The translations under genes were made by a program, and so were the position numbers. Below are positions 16,226 through 24,472 of a DNA stretch of 64,000 bases, piece after piece. The DNA is taken from the NCBI RefSeq assembly GCF_000379625.1, contig NZ_KB903229.1, forward strand, positions 414,247 to 478,246. The letters run 5' to 3'. The notes under the pieces were generated by a model. It searched no databases and was not told the DNA's origin. It saw nothing but the letters and a program-made list of their open reading frames with translations. Source of the DNA: Actinomycetospora chiangmaiensis DSM 45062. Its GTDB lineage: Bacteria; Actinomycetota; Actinomycetes; Mycobacteriales; Pseudonocardiaceae. Positions within the stretch are counted from its first letter, which is position 1; each line of letters opens with the position of its first letter.

Positions 16226-16747
16226 ATGAATGCAGCAGTGGGCGAGCGGTCGCCCCTCACGGTCCCCGAGGGGGTCGACGAGCGCTGGGTGACCTCGGAC
16301 CGGATCGGTCTGCAGCTCATCCGGCTCATCCGGCTCATCGAGCGGCAGCGCGTCATCAAGGCCAAGAAGGAGGGTGTGGAGCGGGCGGCCTACGTCCTGC
16401 TCGCCCGGTTGGTCATCGAGGGCCCGCACCGCTCGAACGCCCTCGCCGAGGCGGTGCACTCCGACCCGTCCACGGTCAGCCGGCAGATCGCCGCGCTGGT
16501 CAAGGTCGGCTTCGTCGAGCGCCGCCCCGACCCGGCCGACGGCCGGGCGTGCCTGCTGGCCGCCACCGCGGAGGGCCACCGGGTCTTCGCGGCCAACCGC
16601 GACCTGCGCAACCGCTGGATATCCGACGTCACGAGCGACTGGGACGAGACCGACCGCGAGCGGCTCGTCGACCTGATGGACCGTTTCACCACCGCACTCG
16701 AGAACCACCACGAGTCCGACGCCACGGGCGTCGAGGAGGACCGATGA
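16226..16747 (+). CDS. MarR-family transcriptional regulator of the adjacent exporter
   Basis: 173 residues from ATG 16226. The winged helix-turn-helix spans about residues 55-115: LLARLVIEGPHRSNALAEAVHSDPSTVSRQIAALVKVGFVERRPDPADGR shows the recognition helix (STVSRQIAALV) and the wing with DGR. It overlaps the exporter start by 4 bases (ATGA), so regulator and transporter form one transcript. By analogy with MarR/DHA2 pairs it should repress its own operon and be released by the exporter's substrate. TTGTAC repeats just upstream are the likely operator. Confidence 0.92.
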   Translation: MNAAVGERSPLTVPEGVDERWVTSDRIGLQLIRLIRLIERQRVIKAKKEGVERAAYVLLARLVIEGPHRSNALAEAVHSDPSTVSRQIAALVKVGFVERRPDPADGRACLLAATAEGHRVFAANRDLRNRWISDVTSDWDETDRERLVDLMDRFTTALENHHESDATGVEEDR

Positions 16748-19452
16748 GCACGACCACCGCCTCGCCGCCGGCGAGCGCGGCGAAGACGTCCGGCAGCGGC
16801 GCCTTCACCCACCGCCAGATCCTGACGATCCTGTCCGGGCTGATGCTCGGCATGTTCCTGGCCGCGCTCGACCAGAACATCGTCTCCACCTCGATCCGCA
16901 CGATCGCCGACGACCTCAACGGTCTGAACCTGCAGGCCTGGGCGACGACGGCGTACCTCATCACGGCGACGATCTCGACGCCGCTCTACGGCAAGCTCTC
17001 CGACCTCTACGGACGCAAGCCGTTCTTCCTGTTCGCGATCAGCGTCTTCGTCATCGGGTCGGTGCTCTGCACCATCTCGACGTCGATGTACGAGCTCGCC
17101 GCCTTCCGCGCCCTGCAGGGCGCCGGCGCCGGCGGCCTCATGAGCCTGGCGCTCACGATCATCGGCGACATCGTGCCGCCGCGGGAGCGGGCCCGGTACC
17201 AGGGCTACTTCCTCGCGGTCTTCGGGACGTCGAGCGTGGTCGGCCCCGTGGTCGGCGGCTTCTTCGCCGGCACGTCCTCGATCATCGGCATCACCGGCTG
17301 GCGCTGGGTCTTCCTCGTCAACGTCCCGATCGGCGTGCTCGCCTTCATCGTGGTGTGGCGGGTGCTCAACCTCCCGCACACCCGCCGCGAGCGGCGCATC
17401 GACTGGCCCGGCGCCTCGGCGCTGGCCATCGCCCTCGTCCCGCTGCTGATCGTCGCCGAGCAGGGCCAGTCCTGGGGCTGGGGCTCGGCGTGGTCGATCA
17501 CCTGCTACGTCATCGGCGTCGTGGGCATCATCGGCTTCGTCCTCGCCGAGCGGGCCTACGGCGACGACGCGCTGCTGCCGCTGCGCCTGTTCCGCAACGG
17601 CGTCTTCAGCCTGACCACGGTCATCGCGGTCATCACCGGCATCGGCATGTTCGGTGGCATCGCGATCGTCCCGCAGTACCTGCAGATCGTGAACGGCTCG
17701 AGCCCGACGCGGGCCGGCCTCGAGATGATCCCGCTGGTCGGCGGCCTCATGGTCGCCTCGATCATCTCCGGTCAGCTCACGAGCCGGACGGGCCGCTACA
17801 AGGTCTTCCCGGTGATCGGCCTCGGTCTGATGACCGTCGGCATGCTGCTGTTCCACTTCCTGCTGCACGCCGACACCCCGTACTGGGAGGTCGCGATCCT
17901 GATGGTCGTCTTCGGCCTCGGGCTCGGTAACTGCATGCAGACGCTGGTCCTCGCGGTGCAGAACGCGGTGCCGGCGAGCGACATGGGCGTGGCCACCGCC
18001 TCGGCGACCTTCTTCCGCCAGATGGGCGGCACGGTCGGCGTCTCGGTGTTCATCTCGATCCTGTTCGGCACGCTCGGCGGGAACATCACGTCGGCCTTCC
18101 GCAGCGCGGCCGCGTCCCCGGACTTCCGGGCCGCCCTGGCCGACCCCGCCGTCACCTCGAACCCGGTCAACGCCGCCGCGGTGAACCCGGCAGCGGGGGC
18201 GGCACAGGTCACGCAGGACTCCTCGGTCCTGCAGCAGATGGACCCGCGCCTGGCACGGCCGTTCTTCGAGGGCTTCGCGTCCTCGATGGACCTGGTCTTC
18301 CTCGTCGCCGCCTGCGTCATCGCCGTCGGCTTCGTGCTCATCTGGTTCCTCAAGGAGGTGCCGCTGCGCACGACGTCGGGCATCCAGGCCCGGCAGGCCG
18401 AGGAGGCCGGGCACGCCCAGGGCCCCGGCAGCGTGGACTCGGCCGCCGAGGTCGACGGCCCCGCCCGGGGCGCCCTCGACCTCCCGACGTCGACGCCGCC
18501 GGTCGGCGCGGCCGGTGCCGCCGGCAGCGAGCGGTTGCTGCGGCCCTCGCCCGTGCCGCGCTCCCGCGGCCGCCACGAGGCACCCGGCGGCGACTCGGTC
18601 GTCCTCGGTCGCCTCTCCGACGGCCCGGTTCCCGACGACGGGTCGGTGCGGTTCGCCGACGACGTCGCCGGGGTGCCGATGGCCCTGCACGCCCTCGACG
18701 GCACCGTCGTCGACCGCACGTTCTCGGCCGCCGACGGCTCGTTCCGGCTGCACGCCCCGCTGCCCGGCAACTACGTCGTCGTCGCCAACCCGAGCACGTT
18801 CAAGCCGCACGCCGAGCTGGTCTCGCTCGACGGGGTGCCGGTGCACCGGGCCCTGGCGATGCGCCGGGCCACGCCGGTCGGCGGCTCGGTCCGCGACACC
18901 GCCGACACGCCCGTGGTGGGCGCGACGGTGACCGTCACCGACGCGAGCGGCGGCGTCCGCGCCGTCCGCCGCACCGGGGCCGACGGCACCTGGGAGTGCC
19001 CCGAGCTGGACGCCGGGACCTACACGGTCGCCGTGCTCGCCCCCGGGCGGGAGCCGGTCGCGGAGCGGCTCGTCGTCGCCGAGGCGTCCCCGGCCGGGCG
19101 TCGCAGCACGCGCCACGACGTCCGGGTGCCGGTCGCCCGCCACGCCGTGCGGGGACAGGTGCGGTCGAGTTCCGGTGCCGCGGTGCCGGAGTCGCTCGTC
19201 GTGCTCATGGGCGCCGACGGCCGCGTCGTGGCCTCGACGGTCACCGACACCGCCGGGCGCTTCGCGGTCGAGGACCTGACGGAGGGCCGCTACCTGCTGA
19301 CCGCGAGCGGGTTCGCGCCGGTCAGCGAGGAGGTCGACGTGGCGCCGGGTCGCCACGCGGCCGTCGAGCTCACCGTCGACCCGCCCCGTCCGGTGGCGCC
19401 GGCGGTCGAGCAGGCCGACCCGCAGACCGCGCCGCTGCCGGTGGTGCGCTGA
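16744..19452 (+). CDS. DHA2-type MFS exporter fused to beta-sandwich repeats
   Basis: 902 residues, far longer than the ~500 usual for 14-helix drug exporters. The first ~545 residues are a DHA2 transporter: LAALDQNIVSTSIRTIADDL in helix 1, motif A GKLSDLYGRKPFF, and motif C GTSSVVGPVVGGFFAG. A linker (~550-615) leads into about three carboxypeptidase-regulatory-like sandwich units (~620-700, 705-790, 795-880) with the DGSFRLHAPLPGNYVV / DGTWECPELDAGTYTV / GRFAVEDLTEGRYLLTASG pattern. With 14 helices and an N-terminus inside, the tail should be cytoplasmic. The tail resembles the free-standing protein at 2159-3109. The substrate is unknown; proton-driven drug or metabolite export is likely. 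Confidence 0.9.
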   Translation: MSTTTASPPASAAKTSGSGAFTHRQILTILSGLMLGMFLAALDQNIVSTSIRTIADDLNGLNLQAWATTAYLITATISTPLYGKLSDLYGRKPFFLFAISVFVIGSVLCTISTSMYELAAFRALQGAGAGGLMSLALTIIGDIVPPRERARYQGYFLAVFGTSSVVGPVVGGFFAGTSSIIGITGWRWVFLVNVPIGVLAFIVVWRVLNLPHTRRERRIDWPGASALAIALVPLLIVAEQGQSWGWGSAWSITCYVIGVVGIIGFVLAERAYGDDALLPLRLFRNGVFSLTTVIAVITGIGMFGGIAIVPQYLQIVNGSSPTRAGLEMIPLVGGLMVASIISGQLTSRTGRYKVFPVIGLGLMTVGMLLFHFLLHADTPYWEVAILMVVFGLGLGNCMQTLVLAVQNAVPASDMGVATASATFFRQMGGTVGVSVFISILFGTLGGNITSAFRSAAASPDFRAALADPAVTSNPVNAAAVNPAAGAAQVTQDSSVLQQMDPRLARPFFEGFASSMDLVFLVAACVIAVGFVLIWFLKEVPLRTTSGIQARQAEEAGHAQGPGSVDSAAEVDGPARGALDLPTSTPPVGAAGAAGSERLLRPSPVPRSRGRHEAPGGDSVVLGRLSDGPVPDDGSVRFADDVAGVPMALHALDGTVVDRTFSAADGSFRLHAPLPGNYVVVANPSTFKPHAELVSLDGVPVHRALAMRRATPVGGSVRDTADTPVVGATVTVTDASGGVRAVRRTGADGTWECPELDAGTYTVAVLAPGREPVAERLVVAEASPAGRRSTRHDVRVPVARHAVRGQVRSSSGAAVPESLVVLMGADGRVVASTVTDTAGRFAVEDLTEGRYLLTASGFAPVSEEVDVAPGRHAAVELTVDPPRPVAPAVEQADPQTAPLPVVR

Positions 19453-19469
19453 CCTCCGGCCCGCACGCC

Positions 19470-19510
19470 ACGGACGGCCCCCTCGCGCACGCTGCGAGGG
19501 GGCCGTCCGT
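19470..19510. terminator. Strong 17-bp stem-loop terminator
   Basis: ACGGACGGCCCCCTCGC (19470-19486) pairs perfectly with GCGAGGGGGCCGTCCGT (19494-19510), followed by TCGTCGG. It terminates the MarR-exporter operon. Confidence 0.9.
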
Positions 19511-19523
19511 TCGTCGGGGTGGC

Positions 19524-19552
19524 GGCACTGACCGACTTCGTCGGTCAGTGCC
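19524..19552. terminator. 13-bp stem-loop at the ppa stop
   Basis: GGCACTGACCGAC and GTCGGTCAGTGCC around TTC, perfect complements. It includes the ppa stop codon (19545-19547), so it ends the leftward ppa transcript and can also act on read-through from the exporter side. Confidence 0.8.
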
Positions 19553-20036
19553 CGTCGTGCTCCTCGGCGCGCTTGTAGGACTCGCGGATCTCCTGCTCGG
19601 CGTCGGCGCGGCCGACCCACTCGGCGCCCTCGACGCTCTTGCCGGGCTCGAGGTCCTTGTAGACCTCGAAGAAGTGCTGGATCTCGAGCCGGTCGTACTC
19701 CGAGAGGTGGTGGATGTCGCGCAGGTGCTCCTGGCGGGGGTCGCCCGCCGGCACGCAGAGCAGCTTGTCGTCGCCGCCCTTCTCGTCGGTCATGCGGAAC
19801 ATGCCGATCGTGCGGGACAGGATGATGCAGCCCGGGAAGGTCGGCTCCTGCACGAGCACGAGCGCGTCGAGCGGGTCCCCGTCGAGGCCCAGCGTGTTCT
19901 CGACGTACCCGTAGTCCGCCGGGTACTGCGTGGCGGTGAAGAGGGTGCGGTCGAGACGGAGCCGCCCGGACGCGTGGTCCATCTCGTACTTGTTCCGGTT
20001 CCCCTTGGGGATCTCGATCAGAACGTCGAAGTCCAC
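19545..20036 (-). CDS. ppa: Inorganic pyrophosphatase
   Basis: 163 residues from GTG 20036 (GAGG nine bases upstream). This is the family I soluble hydrolase that splits pyrophosphate to phosphate, using Mg2+ and making biosynthetic reactions irreversible. The signature [10 protein letters not shown] (52-61) carries the metal-binding aspartates. [12 protein letters not shown] and [11 protein letters not shown] are also canonical. It is divergent from dacB, as in M. tuberculosis (ppa Rv3628 next to Rv3627c). A 13-bp hairpin overlaps its stop. Confidence 0.97.
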   Translation of the reverse strand: MDFDVLIEIPKGNRNKYEMDHASGRLRLDRTLFTATQYPADYGYVENTLGLDGDPLDALVLVQEPTFPGCIILSRTIGMFRMTDEKGGDDKLLCVPAGDPRQEHLRDIHHLSEYDRLEIQHFFEVYKDLEPGKSVEGAEWVGRADAEQEIRESYKRAEEHDGH

Positions 20037-20189
20037 TACAGCGTCCTCACTGCGGTCGTCTGGGGCCGTCACCCGACCGGGGTCGGTGAACCCGCCGTCG
20101 GTCGCCTCTAGTGTGTCGTACGGGCCGCACCACGTGACGACGGCCGGGCGTGGGGCAGGTCGCACCGACGGCGATACCGGGAGGTCCTC

Positions 20190-21662
20190 CTGACGGCGAG
20201 CGAGGTCGGTCACCGATCCGAGGGACAGGCCGGGGAGCGACCGACCAGTCACCGTGCGGAGGTCCCGCGCTCCCGCCGCATCCTGACGCGGGCGCTCGTC
20301 GTGCTGGTGGTGCTGGCCCTGATCGGGGGTCTCGGGACCGCGGCGGTGCTCACCGCGCCGAACCTCGCCCGCACGCTGGGGCTGCCGGTGTCGGCCGCGG
20401 TCGACCCGCCGGCCGCCGTGGTCTTCCGGCCGCAGCTCGCCGCCCTGCCGGCCGCCGCGCCGACCCCGACGCCCGACGGCGTGGCCGCCGCCCTCGACGG
20501 CCGCACCGCGGGACTGGGCGACCTCACCGGGGTGGTGCTCGACCCGGCGTCGCCGCAGACGCCGCTGTGGAGCCGCAACCCCGGCGAGCCGCAGGTGCCG
20601 GCGTCGTCCACCAAGCTGCTCACGATGTCGGCCGCACTGCTCTCGCTGGACCCCGAGACCCGGCTGGCCACGACGGTGACGGCGGGCCCGACGCCCGACT
20701 CGGTGGTCCTCGTGGGCGGCGGCGACGTGTCGCTGTCCTCGCTGCCCGACGGGCGCGAGTCGGTCTACCCGGGCGCGGCGCACCTCGACGACCTCGTCGC
20801 CCAGGTCCGGGCGGCCCGGGGCGGGCAGCCGCTGCGCACCGTGTACGTCGACACCTCCCGCTACACCGGCCCCGCCCTCGCGCCGGGCTGGGACCCGGTC
20901 GACATCGCGGGCGGGAACCTCGCCCCGATGGTCCCGACGATGCTCGACGGGGCCCGGCTCGACCCCACGGCCCTCGACGGCGCCCGCAGTGCGACCCCCG
21001 CGCAGGACGTGGGTACCGAGCTCGGGCGGCGCCTGGGCGCGACCGTCACCGTGCGCGACGGGACCGCCCCGGGCGGGGCGCCCGTCCTCGGTCGGGTGGA
21101 GTCGCCGCCGCTCACCGAGCTGGTGCACACGGCGATGACGAACTCGGACAACCTGCTCGCCGAGGCGCTCGGCCGGGAGGTGGCGATCCGGGAGGGCGCG
21201 CCGGCCTCGTTCGACGGGGCGGCGTCGTCGGTCCGGAAGGTCCTCGACGAGCACGGCATCGCCACGGGCGGCGTCACCACTGCCGACGCCTCCGGGCTCT
21301 CCACCGAGAACCGGATCCCGGCCTCCGTGCTCGCCGCGGTCCTCACCCCCGCGGCCGCGCCGACGACCGCCGACCCGCGCACCGCGACGCTGCGCCCGCT
21401 GCTCGACGGGCTCCCGGTCGCGGCGGGGACGGGCACCCTCGTCGACCGGTTCGACAGCGGGTCCACCAACGCCGCCGGCCGGGGCTGGGTCCGCGCCAAG
21501 ACCGGAACACTCACCGGCACGAACGCGCTCGCCGGGGTGGTCGCCGACACCGACGGGCGCCTGCTGGTGTTCGCGTTCATGTCCAACGGGCCCGACCCGG
21601 TCGGTGCCCGCCCCCGCCTCGACGCCCTCGCCACGGCGCTGCGCGGGTGCGGCTGCCGGTGA
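20190..21662 (+). CDS. dacB: D-alanyl-D-alanine carboxypeptidase/endopeptidase (PBP4 type)
   Basis: The three penicillin-binding motifs are in place: SSTK (Ser 139, Lys 142), SDN (319-321) and KTG (437-439), with the extra domain between the first two as in class C low-mass PBPs. It trims peptidoglycan side chains outside the membrane. I chose CTG 20190 as start. It has GGGAGG five bases upstream and gives a basic N-terminus ([13 protein letters not shown]) before the membrane helix; GTG 20301 would begin inside that helix with no positive n-region and no ribosome binding site. No ATG, GTG or TTG lies in frame between. Divergent from ppa, and followed by the zincin, tilS and hpt as in mycobacteria. 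Confidence 0.92.
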   Translation: MTASEVGHRSEGQAGERPTSHRAEVPRSRRILTRALVVLVVLALIGGLGTAAVLTAPNLARTLGLPVSAAVDPPAAVVFRPQLAALPAAAPTPTPDGVAAALDGRTAGLGDLTGVVLDPASPQTPLWSRNPGEPQVPASSTKLLTMSAALLSLDPETRLATTVTAGPTPDSVVLVGGGDVSLSSLPDGRESVYPGAAHLDDLVAQVRAARGGQPLRTVYVDTSRYTGPALAPGWDPVDIAGGNLAPMVPTMLDGARLDPTALDGARSATPAQDVGTELGRRLGATVTVRDGTAPGGAPVLGRVESPPLTELVHTAMTNSDNLLAEALGREVAIREGAPASFDGAASSVRKVLDEHGIATGGVTTADASGLSTENRIPASVLAAVLTPAAAPTTADPRTATLRPLLDGLPVAAGTGTLVDRFDSGSTNAAGRGWVRAKTGTLTGTNALAGVVADTDGRLLVFAFMSNGPDPVGARPRLDALATALRGCGCR

Positions 21663-21663
21663 T

Positions 21664-21716
21664 GTCAGCGGTGGCCCACGGCGTCCACGGCACGTCAGTG
21701 GTGGGCCACGGCTGAC
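21664..21716. repeat. Long palindrome of the TGTCAGC family
   Basis: GTCAGCGGTGGCCCAC (21664-21679) and GTGGGCCACGGCTGAC (21701-21716) are 16-bp arms with one mismatch around 21 bases. It sits right after the dacB stop and before the leaderless promoter of the zincin gene, so it may terminate dacB. Confidence 0.75.
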
Positions 21717-21738
21717 GTCGGGTGCCCACCGGAATCCG

Positions 21739-21744
21739 TACGGT
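21739..21744 (+). promoter_or_regulatory. -10 box TACGGT, leaderless geometry
   Basis: TACGGT ends 7 bases before the GTG at 21752. It supports that start for the zincin gene and an independent promoter for the zincin-tilS-hpt group. Confidence 0.5.
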
Positions 21745-21751
21745 GGACGGT

Positions 21752-22822
21752 GTGACCGCCACCAGCGAGCGCCCCGCGACCGGACTGCCCGTGCGCTGGG
21801 ACCTCGCCGTCGCCACCGGCTCGCGGCTCGTGCCGCCCGGACCCGCCGTCGACCGGACGGAGGCCGGCGCGGAGGTCGCGCGCCTCGCGGCCGGCGCCCG
21901 GATCGGCGAGGGACACGTCCGGGAGCTCACCGGGCTCGGCGCCGGGCACGACATCCCCGACGCCGCCGTGGTCGACCGCCCCGGGTGGATCGCCTCCGGC
22001 GTCGAGGGCATCCGCACCCTGACCTCCGAGGTCCGGCTCCCCACCGCCGCGCGGACGTCGCCCGGCCTGCTCACCCGCGCCGCCGCGGGCATGACCGCCA
22101 CGGTGGCGGGCGCGCAGATGGGCGGCCTGCTCGCCTTCCTGTCCACGAAGGTGCTCGGCCAGTACGACCCCTTCGCCGGTCCCGAGAACGCCGGTCACCT
22201 GCTGCTCGTCGCCCCGAACGTCACGGCGGCGCGCCAGGCCCTCGAGGTCGACGCCGAGGACTTCGCGCTGTGGGTCTGCGTGCACGAGGCCACCCACCGG
22301 CTGCAGTTCACCGCCGTCCCGTGGCTGCGCGACCACTTCCGGAACGAGGTCACGGCCTTCGCCTCCGGCATGGAGAGCGGCGTCTCCGCGGCGCTCGACC
22401 GGCTGCCCGAGATCACCCGCGCGATCCGCACGCGCAGCGACGTCTCGATGCTCGAGCTGCTCCAGGGACCCGAGCAGGGCGCGATCCTCGACCGGCTGCT
22501 CGCGCTGACCACCCTGCTCGAGGGGCACGCCGAGCACGTCATGGACGAGGTCGGACCCGCGGTCATCCCGTCGGTCGCGACGATCCGCGGCCGCTTCTCC
22601 GCGCGCCGTCGCGGCGGCGGCCCGGTCGACCGGCTGCTGCGGGTGCTGCTGGGCGTCCAGGCGAAGGTGAAGCAGTACGAGCAGGGACGCGTCTTCGTCG
22701 ACGAGGTCGTCGGCACGATCGGCATGGAGGGCTTCAACGCCGTCTGGACGTCCCCGGACACCCTGCCCCGCCGCTCGGAGATCACCGACCCGACGGCCTG
22801 GATGGACCGCGTCCACGGCTGA
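21752..22822 (+). CDS. Zinc-dependent metalloprotease-like protein (DUF2342 family)
   Basis: 356 residues. The family is named for a zincin-type HExxH site, here HEATH at 178-182 in [25 protein letters not shown] further on may supply the third ligand. Earlier conserved segments are [24 protein letters not shown] and LLLVAPNV. This family is common in actinomycetes and often annotated as associated with F420 biosynthesis, but no proteolytic substrate is known. The start GTG 21752 rests on the -10 box 7 bases upstream. It lies between dacB and tilS, the same order as Rv3627c-Rv3626c-Rv3625c. Confidence 0.9.
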   Translation: MTATSERPATGLPVRWDLAVATGSRLVPPGPAVDRTEAGAEVARLAAGARIGEGHVRELTGLGAGHDIPDAAVVDRPGWIASGVEGIRTLTSEVRLPTAARTSPGLLTRAAAGMTATVAGAQMGGLLAFLSTKVLGQYDPFAGPENAGHLLLVAPNVTAARQALEVDAEDFALWVCVHEATHRLQFTAVPWLRDHFRNEVTAFASGMESGVSAALDRLPEITRAIRTRSDVSMLELLQGPEQGAILDRLLALTTLLEGHAEHVMDEVGPAVIPSVATIRGRFSARRRGGGPVDRLLRVLLGVQAKVKQYEQGRVFVDEVVGTIGMEGFNAVWTSPDTLPRRSEITDPTAWMDRVHG

Positions 22823-22837
22823 GCCGGGGCCACGGGG

Positions 22838-23803
22838 ATGAGCCGGCTACCTGCCGCGACCGCCGAGGTCCGGCGCGCGCTGCGGCAGGCCCTTCCCGAC
22901 GCCGGGCCGGGGCCGGTCCTCGTGGCGTGCTCGGGTGGGGCCGACTCGTTGGCGCTCGCCGCGGCGGCGACGGCGGTGTGCGACGACGTGCACGCGGTGG
23001 TGGTGGACCACGGGCTGCAGGCCGGGTCGGGCGAGGTCGCCGAGCGGGCCCGCGCACAGCTCGCCGGCCTGGGAGTGGCGGCGCGGGTGCGCGCGGTCGT
23101 CGTCGGGACCGGGCCGGACGGCCCCGAGGGGGAGGCGCGCCGCGTGCGGTACGCCGCGCTGCGGGAGGCCTCCGACGCGCTCGGCGGGGTGCCGGTGCTG
23201 CTGGGCCACACCCTCGACGACCAGGCCGAGACCGTGCTCCTCGGGCTCGGCCGGGGTGCGGGCGCCCGGTCGCTGGCGGGGATGCGCCCCTGGGACCCGC
23301 CGTGGTGCCGCCCGCTGCTCGGGGTCCGTCGCGCGACCACCCGGCAGGCATGCGTCGAGGCCGGGCTGCAGCCGTGGGACGACCCCCACAACGACGACCC
23401 GCGCTACACCCGCGTGCGGCTGCGCCACGAGGTGCTGCCGCTGCTGGAGGACGTGCTCGCGGGCGGCGTGGCGTCCGCCCTCGCCCGGACCGCCGCGCAG
23501 CTCGCCGACGACGACGCGGCCCTCACCGCCCTCGCGGAGGAGGTCCGCCGCGCGGCGGAGGACGACGACGGCGGCCTCGCCGCACCCGTCGTCGGGAAGG
23601 AGCCGGCGGCGGTCCGGCGGCGCGTGCTGCGGGCGTGGCTCGCGGCGCGGGGCGTGCGGGGGTGGGACGAGGCGCAGCTGCGGGCGGTCGACGCCCTCGT
23701 GGCCCGCTGGCGCGGACAGGGGCCGCCGTCACTCCCCGGCGGCTTGGAGGTGATCCGGACGCGTGGCAGGCTGATGGTCCGTTCAGCGCGTACCGGGAAG
23801 TAG
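22838..23803 (+). CDS. tilS: tRNA(Ile)-lysidine synthetase
   Basis: 321 residues. The PP-loop ATP pyrophosphatase motif SGGADS is at 32-37 and HTLDDQAETVLLGLGRGAG follows. The enzyme ligates lysine to C34 of the AUA-reading tRNA(Ile), changing both codon and amino acid identity, and is essential. It has the short actinobacterial form, with only a small C-terminal region after residue ~250. It begins 15 bp after the zincin gene and is followed 21 bp later by hpt. Confidence 0.96.
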   Translation: MSRLPAATAEVRRALRQALPDAGPGPVLVACSGGADSLALAAAATAVCDDVHAVVVDHGLQAGSGEVAERARAQLAGLGVAARVRAVVVGTGPDGPEGEARRVRYAALREASDALGGVPVLLGHTLDDQAETVLLGLGRGAGARSLAGMRPWDPPWCRPLLGVRRATTRQACVEAGLQPWDDPHNDDPRYTRVRLRHEVLPLLEDVLAGGVASALARTAAQLADDDAALTALAEEVRRAAEDDDGGLAAPVVGKEPAAVRRRVLRAWLAARGVRGWDEAQLRAVDALVARWRGQGPPSLPGGLEVIRTRGRLMVRSARTGK

Positions 23804-23824
23804 CGACGAAGGGGTCCGCTCGAG

Positions 23825-24379
23825 GTGTACGACGGCGACATCGCGTCCGTGCTCATCAGCTCCGAGGAGATCCAGACCAAGATCGGAGAGCTTGCGGACC
23901 AGATCGCCGCCGACTACGGCTCACCCGGCCCCGGGGAGCCGGACCTGCTGCTCGTCGGGGTGCTCAAGGGCGCGGTCATGTTCATGACCGACCTGGCCCG
24001 CCGGCTCCCGGTGGCCACCCAGCTCGAGTTCATGGCGATCAGCTCGTACGGGTCCGCGACGTCGTCGTCGGGTGTCGTGCGCATCCTCAAGGACCTCGAC
24101 CGGGACATCTCCGGGCGCCACGTCCTGATCGTCGAGGACATCATCGACTCCGGCCTGACGCTGTCGTGGCTGCGCAAGAACCTCGAGTCGCGCGGGCCCG
24201 CGTCGCTGCACGTGGTGACGCTGCTGCGCAAGCCCGAGGCCGCGAAGCTCGACGTGGACGTCAGCTACATCGGGTTCGACATCCCGAACGAGTTCGTGGT
24301 CGGGTTCGGGCTGGACTACGCCGAGCGGTACCGCGACCTCCCCTACATCGGGACGCTCGACCCCTCCGTGTACGCCTGA
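23825..24379 (+). CDS. hpt: Hypoxanthine(-guanine) phosphoribosyltransferase
   Basis: 184 residues from GTG 23825. The PRPP-binding motif [13 protein letters not shown] (100-112) and the flexible-loop segment [12 protein letters not shown] are clear, as are [10 protein letters not shown] near the N-terminus and [18 protein letters not shown] near the C-terminus. It salvages hypoxanthine and guanine to IMP and GMP. The position directly after tilS is conserved across actinobacteria; ftsH, which often follows closely, is here 7 kb away behind an export cassette. Confidence 0.97.
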   Translation: MYDGDIASVLISSEEIQTKIGELADQIAADYGSPGPGEPDLLLVGVLKGAVMFMTDLARRLPVATQLEFMAISSYGSATSSSGVVRILKDLDRDISGRHVLIVEDIIDSGLTLSWLRKNLESRGPASLHVVTLLRKPEAAKLDVDVSYIGFDIPNEFVVGFGLDYAERYRDLPYIGTLDPSVYA

Positions 24380-24383
24380 GCGT

Positions 24384-24410
24384 CACTCCCGGGTCACACA
24401 CCCGGGAGTG
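24384..24410 (+). terminator. 11-bp stem-loop terminator
   Basis: CACTCCCGGGT and ACCCGGGAGTG with loop CACAC, perfect arms, 4 bases after the hpt stop. It closes the zincin-tilS-hpt unit. Confidence 0.88.
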
Positions 24411-24459
24411 CGCTGCCGGATCGTCACCCCCCGGGCGCAACGGGCAGCGCGGCTGGCCC

Positions 24460-24465
24460 TAGTGT
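24460..24465 (+). promoter_or_regulatory. -10 box TAGTGT, leaderless geometry
   Basis: TAGTGT ends 7 bases before ATG 24473. It marks the promoter of the export cassette. Confidence 0.5.
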
Positions 24466-24472
24466 GCGCCGC

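Noticed and set aside
16390-19620. Minus-strand open frame of 1076 codons
   Set aside because: Antisense to the MarR and exporter genes; composition (Arg, Asp, Gly only) shows no folded-protein pattern.
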